Source: Lysobacterales bacterium (GTDB lineage: Bacteria; Pseudomonadota; Gammaproteobacteria; Xanthomonadales; Rhodanobacteraceae). From it: a DNA stretch of 9,049 nucleotides. Below, one piece after another: positions 1-8,726 of the stretch. The stretch is from positions 1 through 9,049 of the forward strand of contig JAAFHE010000110.1 of NCBI GenBank assembly GCA_013298265.1, given 5' to 3'. The translations under genes were made by a program, and so were the position numbers. The notes under the pieces are model-generated. The model was not told the DNA's origin. It saw only the letters and a program-made list of their open reading frames with translations, and did no database searches. The first letter of the stretch is position 1. Every line of letters starts with the position of its first letter.

Positions 1-196
1 CCAGCTGGCCTGATTTTTCGTGCCCTCCGCCAAGGGGGCGCGCCCGCACTGTCATAAACGGTAAAAAACGGCCAGAAACAAGGGCTTCCGACGCCGGTGT
101 GACGCTGTTGTGTGGTATCCTCGCGCGTTATTTTTCGGCGTCCGCCCGGCCCTGGGCGGACTGCAGGTCGTCTAGCGTCAGAACCCTGGAATCCCG
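1..196 (+). promoter_or_regulatory. gyrA upstream leader region with weak promoter candidate
   Basis: No convincing gene is seen in this stretch, which must carry the gyrA promoter unless gyrA is co-transcribed from beyond the window edge. The best promoter-like element is an extended -10 of form TGG-TATCCT at 113-121, which has no good -35 at 17 bp. A TTGTGT at 108-113 and a TTATTT at 128-133 are only 14 bp apart, which is too close. The start codon at 197 is preceded by a weak GGA (188-190) at 6-nt spacing. The promoter assignment is tentative. Confidence 0.25.
140..161 (+). other. Hairpin in the gyrA leader
   Basis: GTCCGCCC (140-147) and GGGCGGAC (154-161) form a perfect 8-bp GC-rich stem around a 6-nt loop, ending 35 nt before the gyrA ATG. 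No T-run follows, so it is not an intrinsic terminator. If transcription starts near 128, the hairpin lies in the 5' untranslated region and could influence mRNA stability or translation. It does not cover the ribosome-binding site. No function is established. Confidence 0.5.
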
Positions 197-2845
<2,649 letters not shown>

Positions 2846-2870
2846 AGCCGTTCTTCGGCGTGAGTCCTAA

Positions 2871-2910
2871 CAGAAAAGCCGCGGCAGCGATGCCGCGGCT
2901 TTTCTGTTTT
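2871..2910. terminator. Bidirectional intrinsic terminator between gyrA and the peroxiredoxin gene
   Basis: A perfect 16-bp inverted repeat (2871-2886 with 2891-2906) encloses the 4-nt loop GCGA, a GNRA tetraloop on the plus strand. The stem core is GCCGCGGC, flanked by AGAAAAG on one side and CTTTTCT on the other, with a further TTTT at 2907-2910. Read from either strand the stem ends in a T-rich stretch, so it can terminate both gyrA (stop at 2845) and the convergent peroxiredoxin gene (stop at 2950). A smaller hairpin, GCCG/CGGC at 2847-2859, lies just after the gyrA stop. Confidence 0.92.
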
Positions 2911-2949
2911 CTGCGCTTGGCCCGACCGGGCATCGCGCAGCAGTCGATA

Positions 2950-3432
2950 TCAGTCGCCGAGGGTTTCGAGCACGGCTTCCGCGCCGGAGACCTTGAACTC
3001 GCCGGGCGCATCGATGTTGAGCGCCTTGACCACGCCGTCCTCGGCATAGAGTGCGAAACGCTTGGAGCGCACGCCCATGCCGAATGCACTCGCATCCATT
3101 TCCAGGCCCAGCGCACGGGCCAGATTCGCGTTGCCGTCGGCGAGCATGATCAGCGCTTCGGGAACGTGCTGGTCCTTGGACCACGCCTTCATGACATAGG
3201 CGTCGTTGACCGCCATGCACGCGACATCGATGCCGCGACTTTGGAACTTGTCGAAGTTTTCCACATAGCCGGGAAGGTGCTTGGCCGAGCAGGTCGGCGT
3301 GAACGCGCCTGGCACCGAGAACAGCACGACCTTGCGGCCGCTGAAGATTTCGTCGGTGGTGATGGCCTGTACGCCGTCCTTGAGCACGTTGAGCGTTACT
3401 GACGGAATGCGTGCGCCGAGTTCGATGGTCAT
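2950..3432 (-). CDS. Peroxiredoxin, Prx5 (type II/AhpE-like) family, 1-Cys type
   Basis: This is a thiol peroxidase that reduces hydrogen peroxide and organic hydroperoxides, expected in the cytoplasm. The 160-residue protein is the full length for a bacterial Prx5. The active-site motif PGAFTPTC is at 41-48, giving peroxidatic Cys48 with Thr45 and a conserved catalytic Arg at 125 (SKRFAL). A second cysteine, Cys72 (DVACMAVND), matches the non-resolving Cys72 of human PRDX5. The C-terminal region where the atypical 2-Cys resolving cysteine would lie (VSGAEAVLETLGD) has none, so a 1-Cys mechanism with glutathione/glutaredoxin as reductant is inferred. The gene converges on gyrA and diverges from hsp20. 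The ATG at 3432 is followed by the family's normal N-terminus (IELGARIPSVTL); the upstream SD (GAG at about 7 nt) is weak. Confidence 0.95.
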   Translation of the reverse strand: MTIELGARIPSVTLNVLKDGVQAITTDEIFSGRKVVLFSVPGAFTPTCSAKHLPGYVENFDKFQSRGIDVACMAVNDAYVMKAWSKDQHVPEALIMLADGNANLARALGLEMDASAFGMGVRSKRFALYAEDGVVKALNIDAPGEFKVSGAEAVLETLGD

Positions 3433-3517
3433 GCGATATCTCGCTTGCGGGGGAAGCGGGAATGATAGCCGGATTGCAACCGCCGTCGGCGTCGCGCGGA
3501 CGATTGCGCGGGCGGCT
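3433..3517. promoter_or_regulatory. Divergent peroxiredoxin/hsp20 spacer, peroxiredoxin side
   Basis: This spacer must hold the peroxiredoxin promoter on the minus strand. The only hexamer resembling a sigma-70 -10 is TATCAT, read on the minus strand at 3467-3462, 29 nt from the start codon, and it lacks a recognisable -35. No OxyR-like palindrome was recognised. The assignment is weak. Confidence 0.2.
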
Positions 3518-3545
3518 CTTGAAAGTGCGGGAGCGGTACCTACTT
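3518..3545 (+). promoter_or_regulatory. Candidate sigma-32 (RpoH) heat-shock promoter of hsp20
   Basis: CTTGAAA at 3518-3524 is an exact match to the sigma-32 -35 core. After a 14-bp spacer comes CCTACTT at 3539-3545, a partial match to the CCCATNT type of -10. Its location 46 nt before a small heat-shock protein gene is what would be expected. Transcription would begin near 3552, giving a leader of about 40 nt. The -35 is convincing; the -10 is only moderate. Confidence 0.6.
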
Positions 3546-3554
3546 TCCAGCCAT

Positions 3555-3571
3555 GGCGCGATGGTCGCGCC
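3555..3571 (+). other. Hairpin in the hsp20 5' untranslated region
   Basis: GGCGCGA (3555-3561) and TCGCGCC (3565-3571) form a perfect 7-bp stem with a 3-nt loop, just downstream of the predicted transcription start and 9 nt before the Shine-Dalgarno AGGAGA (3581-3586). Small heat-shock genes often carry RNA thermometers such as ROSE or fourU, but here the SD is not paired inside this stem. A thermometer role is therefore speculative; a 5'-end stabilising stem is equally possible. Confidence 0.45.
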
Positions 3572-3590
3572 GCCTGAGTCAGGAGATGAC

Positions 3591-4037
3591 ATGAGCATTT
3601 CGCGCAATTATCGCTGGTCTGTTCCCGCCGGCTTCCAGGATGAAATCAAGCAGGCGTTCGAGCGTCTGTTCCATACCGACGAGTCGGACCAGTCCAACGT
3701 CGTCACGAGCCAGTGGACGCCGCGCGTCGACATCCGTGAGGAAGACAAGCGCTTCGTGATCCTGGCCGATGTTCCCGGCGTGGACCCCAGCGCAATCGAA
3801 ATCCAGATGGACAAGGGGATTTTGATTGCGCTGGGGTCCACGCCGGGAACATCGGAGCCGAGCGGCAAGGCGAGCCGTACCGAGCGCGAGCAGGGTGTGT
3901 TCTACCGCCGCTTCGCACTGCCGGATAGTGCTGATGCCGAAGGGATCACCGCGAGCGGCAAGCTCGGCGTTCTCGAGATCTCGATTCCGAAGCGTCCGGA
4001 AAGCTCGCCGCGCCGCATCAGCATCGCGGCAAACTGA
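3591..4037 (+). CDS. Small heat-shock protein, Hsp20/alpha-crystallin family, with an internally rewritten segment
   Basis: This is an ATP-independent holdase that keeps unfolding proteins refoldable. It has 148 residues, normal for the family. The ATG at 3591 is chosen because AGGAGA lies 4 nt upstream and the heat-shock promoter precedes it; the frame is open further upstream but would run into the divergent peroxiredoxin gene. The alpha-crystallin domain runs from about 43 to 135: WTPRVDIREEDKRF (42-55), ADVPGVDPSAIEI (59-71), FYRRFALPDS (104-113) and GVLEISIPKR (126-135). The C-terminal I-x-I anchor is ISI at 143-145. Residues 79-88, which normally continue strand beta-4 with an ILTIKGER-like sequence, read IALGSTPGTS. 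They are encoded by a reverse-complement copy of the DNA for residues 59-71. Neighbouring cbpA supports a heat-shock role. Whether the altered domain dimerises normally is unknown. Confidence 0.93.
   Translation: MSISRNYRWSVPAGFQDEIKQAFERLFHTDESDQSNVVTSQWTPRVDIREEDKRFVILADVPGVDPSAIEIQMDKGILIALGSTPGTSEPSGKASRTEREQGVFYRRFALPDSADAEGITASGKLGVLEISIPKRPESSPRRISIAAN
3766..3855. repeat. Near-perfect 39-bp inverted repeat inside hsp20
   Basis: Arm 3766-3804 pairs with arm 3817-3855 at 38 of 39 positions; the exception is G3798 opposite T3823, a G-U wobble in RNA. The 12-nt spacer is 3805-3816. The pairing stops abruptly at both outer ends. The left arm encodes the conserved A59-Q72 stretch of the alpha-crystallin domain, and the right arm, its reverse complement, encodes G76-S88 in a non-family sequence. 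Read antisense, the right arm gives DVPGVDPSAIKI, which confirms the direction of copying. It most likely arose by template switching or fold-back synthesis. Structurally it would make a long cruciform or mRNA hairpin within the gene. Confidence 0.97.
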
Positions 4038-4182
4038 TCCACGCCGCAGCGGGTCATAGAATCAGCCCGTGGCGGAGCAATCCGCTGCGGGCCTGTTCGT
4101 TTCGCGGCCTTACGATTACTGTTGCGCAGCTCGCCAGGACCGCGCTGCGGCCCGGGCAAACTGAATCCGCAAGGTAGACAGC
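4038..4182 (+). other. hsp20-cbpA intergenic spacer with inverted repeats
   Basis: The 145-nt spacer has no gene. CCGCAGCGG (4044-4052) and CCGCTGCGG (4082-4090) form a 9-bp inverted repeat. A competing small stem, GCGGA/TCCGC, closes a GCAA loop (4072-4085). No T-run follows, so an intrinsic terminator is not supported and read-through from hsp20 into cbpA is plausible. No heat-shock promoter was recognised here. The cbpA SD, AAGG, is at 4171-4174, 8 nt from the ATG. Confidence 0.45.
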
Positions 4183-5043
4183 ATGCAGTTCAAGGACTAT
4201 TACGACACTTTGGGCGTCAAGCCCGAGGCCAGCAGTGCGGAGCTCAAGAGCGCATTCCGCAAGCTCGCGCGCAAGTATCACCCGGACGTCAGCAAGGAGG
4301 CCGGTGCCGAGGACAAGTTCAAGGCCGTGAACGAGGCCTACGAGGCGCTCAAGGACCCGGAAAAGCGGCGCGAATACGACGCGCTGCGCGCGCGCGGCTA
4401 CAAGCCTGGCGACGAGTTCCAGCCGACACCGGATTTCGGCGGTTTCCGCCAGGGTGCAGAAGGCGCCGGCAACGAAGGCTTCAGCGACTTTTTCGAATCC
4501 TTGTTCGGACGCAGCGGCGCGCGGGCGAACCCGGGACCGCGCCGCGGACAGGATCTGCGCGCGCATGCGGCTATCGATCTGGAAACTGCCTTTACCGGCG
4601 GTACGCAGCGGTTGGAACTCAACGGCGAGAGACTCGATGTAACGATCCCGGCGGGCATCCTGCCGGGTCAGACCATCCGTCTGCGTGGCAAGGGTCATCC
4701 CGGACGCAACGGCGGCCCGGCTGGCGATGTACTGCTGGAGGTCCAGCTACGGCCACATGCGCGCTTCGTGCTTGACGGCCGCGATGTGACAGTGAAGCTA
4801 CCGATCACGCCATGGGACGCCGCGCTCGGCTCGACGCTGAAGGTGCCCACCCTTGCCGGCGAAGTGGACCTGAGAATTCCACCGGGGTCGGATTCGGGCC
4901 GCAAGATGCGCCTCAAGGGCCGCGGCATGCCCGGCAGCGAATCCGGCGACCAGTATGTCGTGCTCGACGTGCGCGCTCCGGCCGCGCGCAGCGACGAGCA
5001 GCGCGAGGCCTATCTGCGCCTGCGCGACGCGTTCGACGAGTAG
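4183..5043 (+). CDS. cbpA: DnaJ-class co-chaperone without zinc finger, CbpA-like (class B J-protein)
   Basis: This J-protein stimulates the ATPase of DnaK (Hsp70) and delivers client proteins; E. coli CbpA also binds curved DNA in stationary phase. The 286-residue protein compares with 306 for E. coli CbpA. The J-domain is residues 1-70: YYDTLGVKPEAS, then the essential HPD at 33-35, then the helix III/IV sequence EAYEALKDPEKRREYD. A Gly/Phe-rich linker follows at about 72-118 (FGGF, FSDFFESLFG). There is no CxxCxGxG zinc-finger repeat. CTD I (about 124-195) contains IPAGILPGQTIRLRGKG, and CTD II (about 196-265) contains LPITPWDAALG and IPPGSDSGRKMRLKGRG. It follows hsp20 by 145 bp on the same strand, so a shared heat-shock transcript is likely but unproven. 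No CbpM-like modulator gene follows. The ATG at 4183 has AAGG upstream. Confidence 0.94.
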   Translation: MQFKDYYDTLGVKPEASSAELKSAFRKLARKYHPDVSKEAGAEDKFKAVNEAYEALKDPEKRREYDALRARGYKPGDEFQPTPDFGGFRQGAEGAGNEGFSDFFESLFGRSGARANPGPRRGQDLRAHAAIDLETAFTGGTQRLELNGERLDVTIPAGILPGQTIRLRGKGHPGRNGGPAGDVLLEVQLRPHARFVLDGRDVTVKLPITPWDAALGSTLKVPTLAGEVDLRIPPGSDSGRKMRLKGRGMPGSESGDQYVVLDVRAPAARSDEQREAYLRLRDAFDE

Positions 5044-5078
5044 CGCTCGGCGCCGACCGCGACAGTCGTTGCGCTAAC

Positions 5079-5104
5079 AAAAAAGGAGCCTTGCGGCTCC
5101 TTTA
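5079..5104. terminator. Bidirectional intrinsic terminator between cbpA and pilH
   Basis: AAAGGAGCC (5082-5090) and GGCTCCTTT (5095-5103) form a perfect 9-bp stem with loop TTGC. On the minus strand the stem is followed by six T residues (complement of 5079-5084), making a textbook terminator for pilH, whose stop is at 5127. On the plus strand only three T residues follow, so it terminates cbpA more weakly. Confidence 0.9.
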
Positions 5105-5126
5105 TGGTGTCGAGTGATGTCGTGCC

Positions 5127-5492
5127 TTATTTCGGCAGTAGATCGTTGATGACCTTGACCAGCTCTGCCTCGTTGATCGGCTTGGTCACGTAGGCCTTGG
5201 CGCCCTGGCGCATGCCCCAAACCTTGTCGGTTTCCTGATCCTTGGTCGTGACCAGGATGATTGGAATGTGACTGGTCTTGGCTTCGCGCGAGATGGTGCG
5301 CGTGGCTTGAAAGCCGTTCAAGTTCGGCATGACCACGTCCATGAGGATGAGGTCCGGGATCTCACGCTTGGCGACTTCGACACCCGCGGCGCCGTCTTCG
5401 GCCGTAATGATTTCGTGGCCCATTTTCTCGACGATGCGCTTGAGACCCAGTAGCTGGGACTGGGAATCGTCGACGATCAGAATTCGCGCCAT
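5127..5492 (-). CDS. pilH: Twitching-motility response regulator PilH (CheY-like receiver)
   Basis: PilH is a single-domain receiver of the Pil-Chp chemosensory system, which controls type IV pilus extension and retraction. It works downstream of the ChpA/PilL kinase and opposite PilG. The 121-residue protein consists only of a receiver domain: acidic pair Asp8-Asp9 (ILIVDDS), phospho-acceptor Asp52 (LILMDVVMPNLNGFQATR), Thr82/Thr83 (VTTKDQETDKVWG) and Lys104 (TKP). The GFQATR and TTKDQETDKVWG stretches are characteristic of PilH, as I recall the Pseudomonas protein. The frame is open upstream, but the start at 5492 is chosen because GGTGAT, complementary to the 16S tail, lies 9 nt before it and the promoter at 5534-5561 overlaps the upstream extension. 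No pilG, pilI or pilJ is present nearby. Confidence 0.93.
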   Translation of the reverse strand: MARILIVDDSQSQLLGLKRIVEKMGHEIITAEDGAAGVEVAKREIPDLILMDVVMPNLNGFQATRTISREAKTSHIPIILVTTKDQETDKVWGMRQGAKAYVTKPINEAELVKVINDLLPK

Positions 5493-5533
5493 GATTGCTT
5501 TATCACCCCTGTAGGCCGCGATGCGGCTGGGAC

Positions 5534-5561
5534 ATTCTACCGGCGGGCGACCGCTTGGCAA
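5534..5561 (-). promoter_or_regulatory. Sigma-70-like promoter of pilH
   Basis: Read on the minus strand, TTGCCA (complement of 5556-5561) and TAGAAT (complement of 5534-5539) are each 5/6 matches to the consensus hexamers, separated by 16 bp. Transcription would start near 5527 and give a leader of about 35 nt before the pilH ATG at 5492. This makes pilH independently transcribed even though acuI lies upstream on the same strand. Confidence 0.65.
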
Positions 5562-5631
5562 CAGCGGCGCCCGGTGCCGGTAGTGGTTAGCGGATGGTTG
5601 CCGCAGCGGGCTGGACGAAGTTGTCCGCGCT

Positions 5632-6630
5632 TCAGCCGATGTTTACCAGAGTTCGTCCGAGCGAGCCACCGGCGAGCATGCCGTCGAAGACGTCCGGCAG
5701 TTGGTCGAGGGTGATCTCGCGCGTACAGATCGTATCCAGCCCTGCCGGTTTCCAGTCGCCGGCGAGGCGTTCCCAGACGCGCTCGCGCGTAGGCCTGGCC
5801 GTGCCGGAGGAGGCAATGCCGAGCAGGCTGACACCGCGGATGATGAAAGGCATGACCGTGGTCGCCAGATCGTGGCCGCCGGCCAGTCCGCAGCTCGCGA
5901 TGTTGCCGTAGGGATGGATGACGCGCGTCAGGCCTGCGAGCATTTCGCTGCCGACGTTGTCGATCGCGCCGGCCCAGCGACTGGTTTCGAGCGGACGCTG
6001 ACCCCAGTACAGCGACCTGCGCGCGATGCATTGCTTCGCGCCCAGGCCGATCAGCCAGTCGAACTGTTCGATCTTGCCGGTGATCGCGTGTGCTTCGTAG
6101 CCGGCCCTGCTCAGGATCGCGATGGCGAGCGAACCCACGCCGCCGGTCGCACCGGTCACGACGACCGGACCGAGGTCCGGACGCTGCTCGTTCTGTTCCA
6201 TGCGATACAGCGACAGTGCGGCGGTGAAGCCCGCCGTGCCGAGGATCATGCTTTCGCGCAAGGTCAGGCCGGCCGGCAGCGGGATGGTCCATTCGGCCTG
6301 CAGGCGCGCGTATTCCGAATAGCCGCCGTCGCGTGTCTCGCTCAGGCCCGAACCGGTGCACAGTACCGCGTCACCCTCGCGGTAGCGGTGATCGGTCGAC
6401 GCGACCACGTAGCCGGCCACGTCGATGCCGCCATTCATGGGGTACTGGCGCAGGATCTTGCCTTTGCCCGTGCCGGCGAGCGCGTCCTTGTAGTTCACGC
6501 TGGAGTGGGCAACCTTGATCACGACCTCGCCGGCGGCGAGATCGTCGAGTTGCAGCTTCTCGATGCCTGCGCGATAGCCGGCGGCGTCGTTGTGGATACG
6601 GAAGGCGCGGAACGAAGCGGGCAGCGTCAT
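5632..6630 (-). CDS. acuI: MDR-family NADPH-dependent reductase, YhdH/AcuI type (acryloyl-CoA reductase / quinone oxidoreductase-like)
   Basis: This is a zinc-independent medium-chain dehydrogenase/reductase. The YhdH/AcuI family reduces acryloyl-CoA to propionyl-CoA with NADPH and so detoxifies acrylate; many members are annotated simply as quinone oxidoreductase. The protein has 332 residues from the ATG at 6630, close to the 324 of E. coli YhdH. The catalytic domain carries SSVNYKDALAGTGKG (43-57), GGIDVAGYV (67-75) and GGYSEYARL (102-110). The nucleotide-binding fold begins at VVVTGATGGVGS (156-167). None of the structural-zinc cysteines of alcohol dehydrogenases is seen. A GTG at 6654 in the same frame lacks an SD, whereas GGA lies about 7 nt before the ATG at 6630, which also matches the family N-terminus (TLPASFRAFRI). 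lpdA lies 263 bp upstream on the same strand. Substrate is inferred from family only. Confidence 0.9.
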   Translation of the reverse strand: MTLPASFRAFRIHNDAAGYRAGIEKLQLDDLAAGEVVIKVAHSSVNYKDALAGTGKGKILRQYPMNGGIDVAGYVVASTDHRYREGDAVLCTGSGLSETRDGGYSEYARLQAEWTIPLPAGLTLRESMILGTAGFTAALSLYRMEQNEQRPDLGPVVVTGATGGVGSLAIAILSRAGYEAHAITGKIEQFDWLIGLGAKQCIARRSLYWGQRPLETSRWAGAIDNVGSEMLAGLTRVIHPYGNIASCGLAGGHDLATTVMPFIIRGVSLLGIASSGTARPTRERVWERLAGDWKPAGLDTICTREITLDQLPDVFDGMLAGGSLGRTLVNIG

Positions 6631-6893
6631 GGGCAGTTCCAGACTAGCGGCCACGCGCGCGATAGTCGCCGTAGCCGTCGAGAGATCACGTTGTCGGCTA
6701 CGGCGCCGGCGACGACCGGCGTTGTGTAGTCAGGATATGCGTCGAGTGGTGCATCGCCGGCCGAGCAGCACGGGACGAGATTGGCGGAAGCTCGTGTCGA
6801 GCGGCCTCGACGCTGCCGACTATCGGCAGCAGTCTGAGAGCCAGGTATTTCCCTGCCCAGGTCATGTCCGGCGCGCGGCGCATCGTGCTCCCC
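6631..6893 (-). other. lpdA-acuI intergenic region with three hairpins
   Basis: This 263-bp gap lies in the untranslated part of the minus-strand block. It contains an 11-bp stem (6667-6677 with 6695-6705, 17-nt loop) near the acuI start. It also has two directly abutting hairpins: GTCGAG/CTCGAC (6796-6811, loop CGGC) and GCTGCCGA/TCGGCAGC (6812-6830, loop CTA). None is followed by a T-run on the minus strand, so they are not standard intrinsic terminators. They could serve mRNA processing or 3'-end protection of the sucB-lpdA transcript, or be a short dispersed repeat. No clear promoter for acuI was recognised. Confidence 0.5.
6698..6883 (-). CDS. Possible small ORF downstream of lpdA, doubtful
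   Basis: The ATG at 6883 starts a 61-residue frame 10 nt after the lpdA stop, preceded by GGGGAG at about 4-nt spacing, a good ribosome-binding site. The product (begins MRRAPDMTWAGKYLALRLLP) is basic, with no motif, signal peptide or membrane helix I can recognise. Codon use is poor for this genome (AGA, ATA, CGA, ACA and CAA occur), and the two abutting hairpins lie inside it. It may be a decayed or spurious frame; only the SD and its position argue for it. Confidence 0.2.
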   Translation of the reverse strand: MRRAPDMTWAGKYLALRLLPIVGSVEAARHELPPISSRAARPAMHHSTHILTTQRRSSPAP

Positions 6894-8336
<1,443 letters not shown>

Positions 8337-8726
8337 TTAGTCGACGGACGCGGGCGGCGGCAGGCTCGCGGCAAGCTTCTGGATGTAGTCGCCGTGGCGC
8401 TCGAACAGGGCTTTGGCCTTGTCGAGCGCGGCAAGACATTGGTCGGCGCTCGGATTGTGCTCGACGGTTGCGGGCGCTTCGGGCTTGAGCTCGAAGTGAG
8501 TCAGGGCGCGCTGCATCGCGACTGCGTTGGGCGAATCGGTCAGCGCGTCGTAAGCCTTGCTGAAAGCCGGGTGCTCGTGGTCGCAATTGCCGATGTCGAT
8601 GTCGGAGATCGCGCTGAACTCGGCAAGGATCTCGACCATGCGCTGGCGCGCGGCCGGATCGGGCGCCGCGGTCGCGACGCCCGACATCGCGGCTACGACG
8701 CCGATCAGCAGGCCGGCCCGCTTCAT
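8337..8726 (-). CDS. Small exported protein of unknown function between sucB and lpdA
   Basis: The family is not recognised. The 129-residue product starts with a clear Sec signal peptide: MKR, a hydrophobic core to about residue 17, and a VATA-A cleavage site after Ala20, so a periplasmic or secreted location is predicted. The mature part of about 109 residues looks alpha-helical. It has two cysteines, Cys48 (in IGNCDHEHP, a cluster that could bind metal) and Cys97 (in ADQCLAAL), possibly forming a disulfide. The tail is Pro/Ala-rich. The ATG at 8726 overlaps the sucB stop by one base (TGATG), so translation is probably coupled to sucB. lpdA follows after about 12 nt, which makes this an integral operon member. 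A GTG one codon upstream is a less likely start. High-GC codon use like its neighbours argues that it is real. Confidence 0.82.
   Translation of the reverse strand: MKRAGLLIGVVAAMSGVATAAPDPAARQRMVEILAEFSAISDIDIGNCDHEHPAFSKAYDALTDSPNAVAMQRALTHFELKPEAPATVEHNPSADQCLAALDKAKALFERHGDYIQKLAASLPPPASVD

Noticed and set aside
22..39. Stem GCCCTC/GGGGGC near the left edge as a terminator of an upstream gene
   Set aside because: It has only 6 bp with a G-T pair and no T-run after it on either strand.
3411..3590. N-terminal extension of hsp20 to an upstream start at 3411
   Set aside because: It would overlap the divergent peroxiredoxin gene and cross the predicted promoter. The ATG at 3591 has a proper SD and the family N-terminus.
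3608..3868. Minus-strand frame inside hsp20 reading DVPGVDPSAIKI
   Set aside because: It is not a second gene. It exists because the right arm of the inverted repeat is a reverse-complement copy of the sense motif; it is used only as evidence for the direction of copying.
5493..5561. 23-residue N-terminal extension of PilH
   Set aside because: The receiver domain starts with MARILIVDDS at 5492, with GGTGAT upstream, and the -10/-35 elements lie in the extension.
5701..6729. 342-codon plus-strand frame opposite acuI
   Set aside because: It is an antisense shadow of acuI with no family resemblance or ribosome-binding site.
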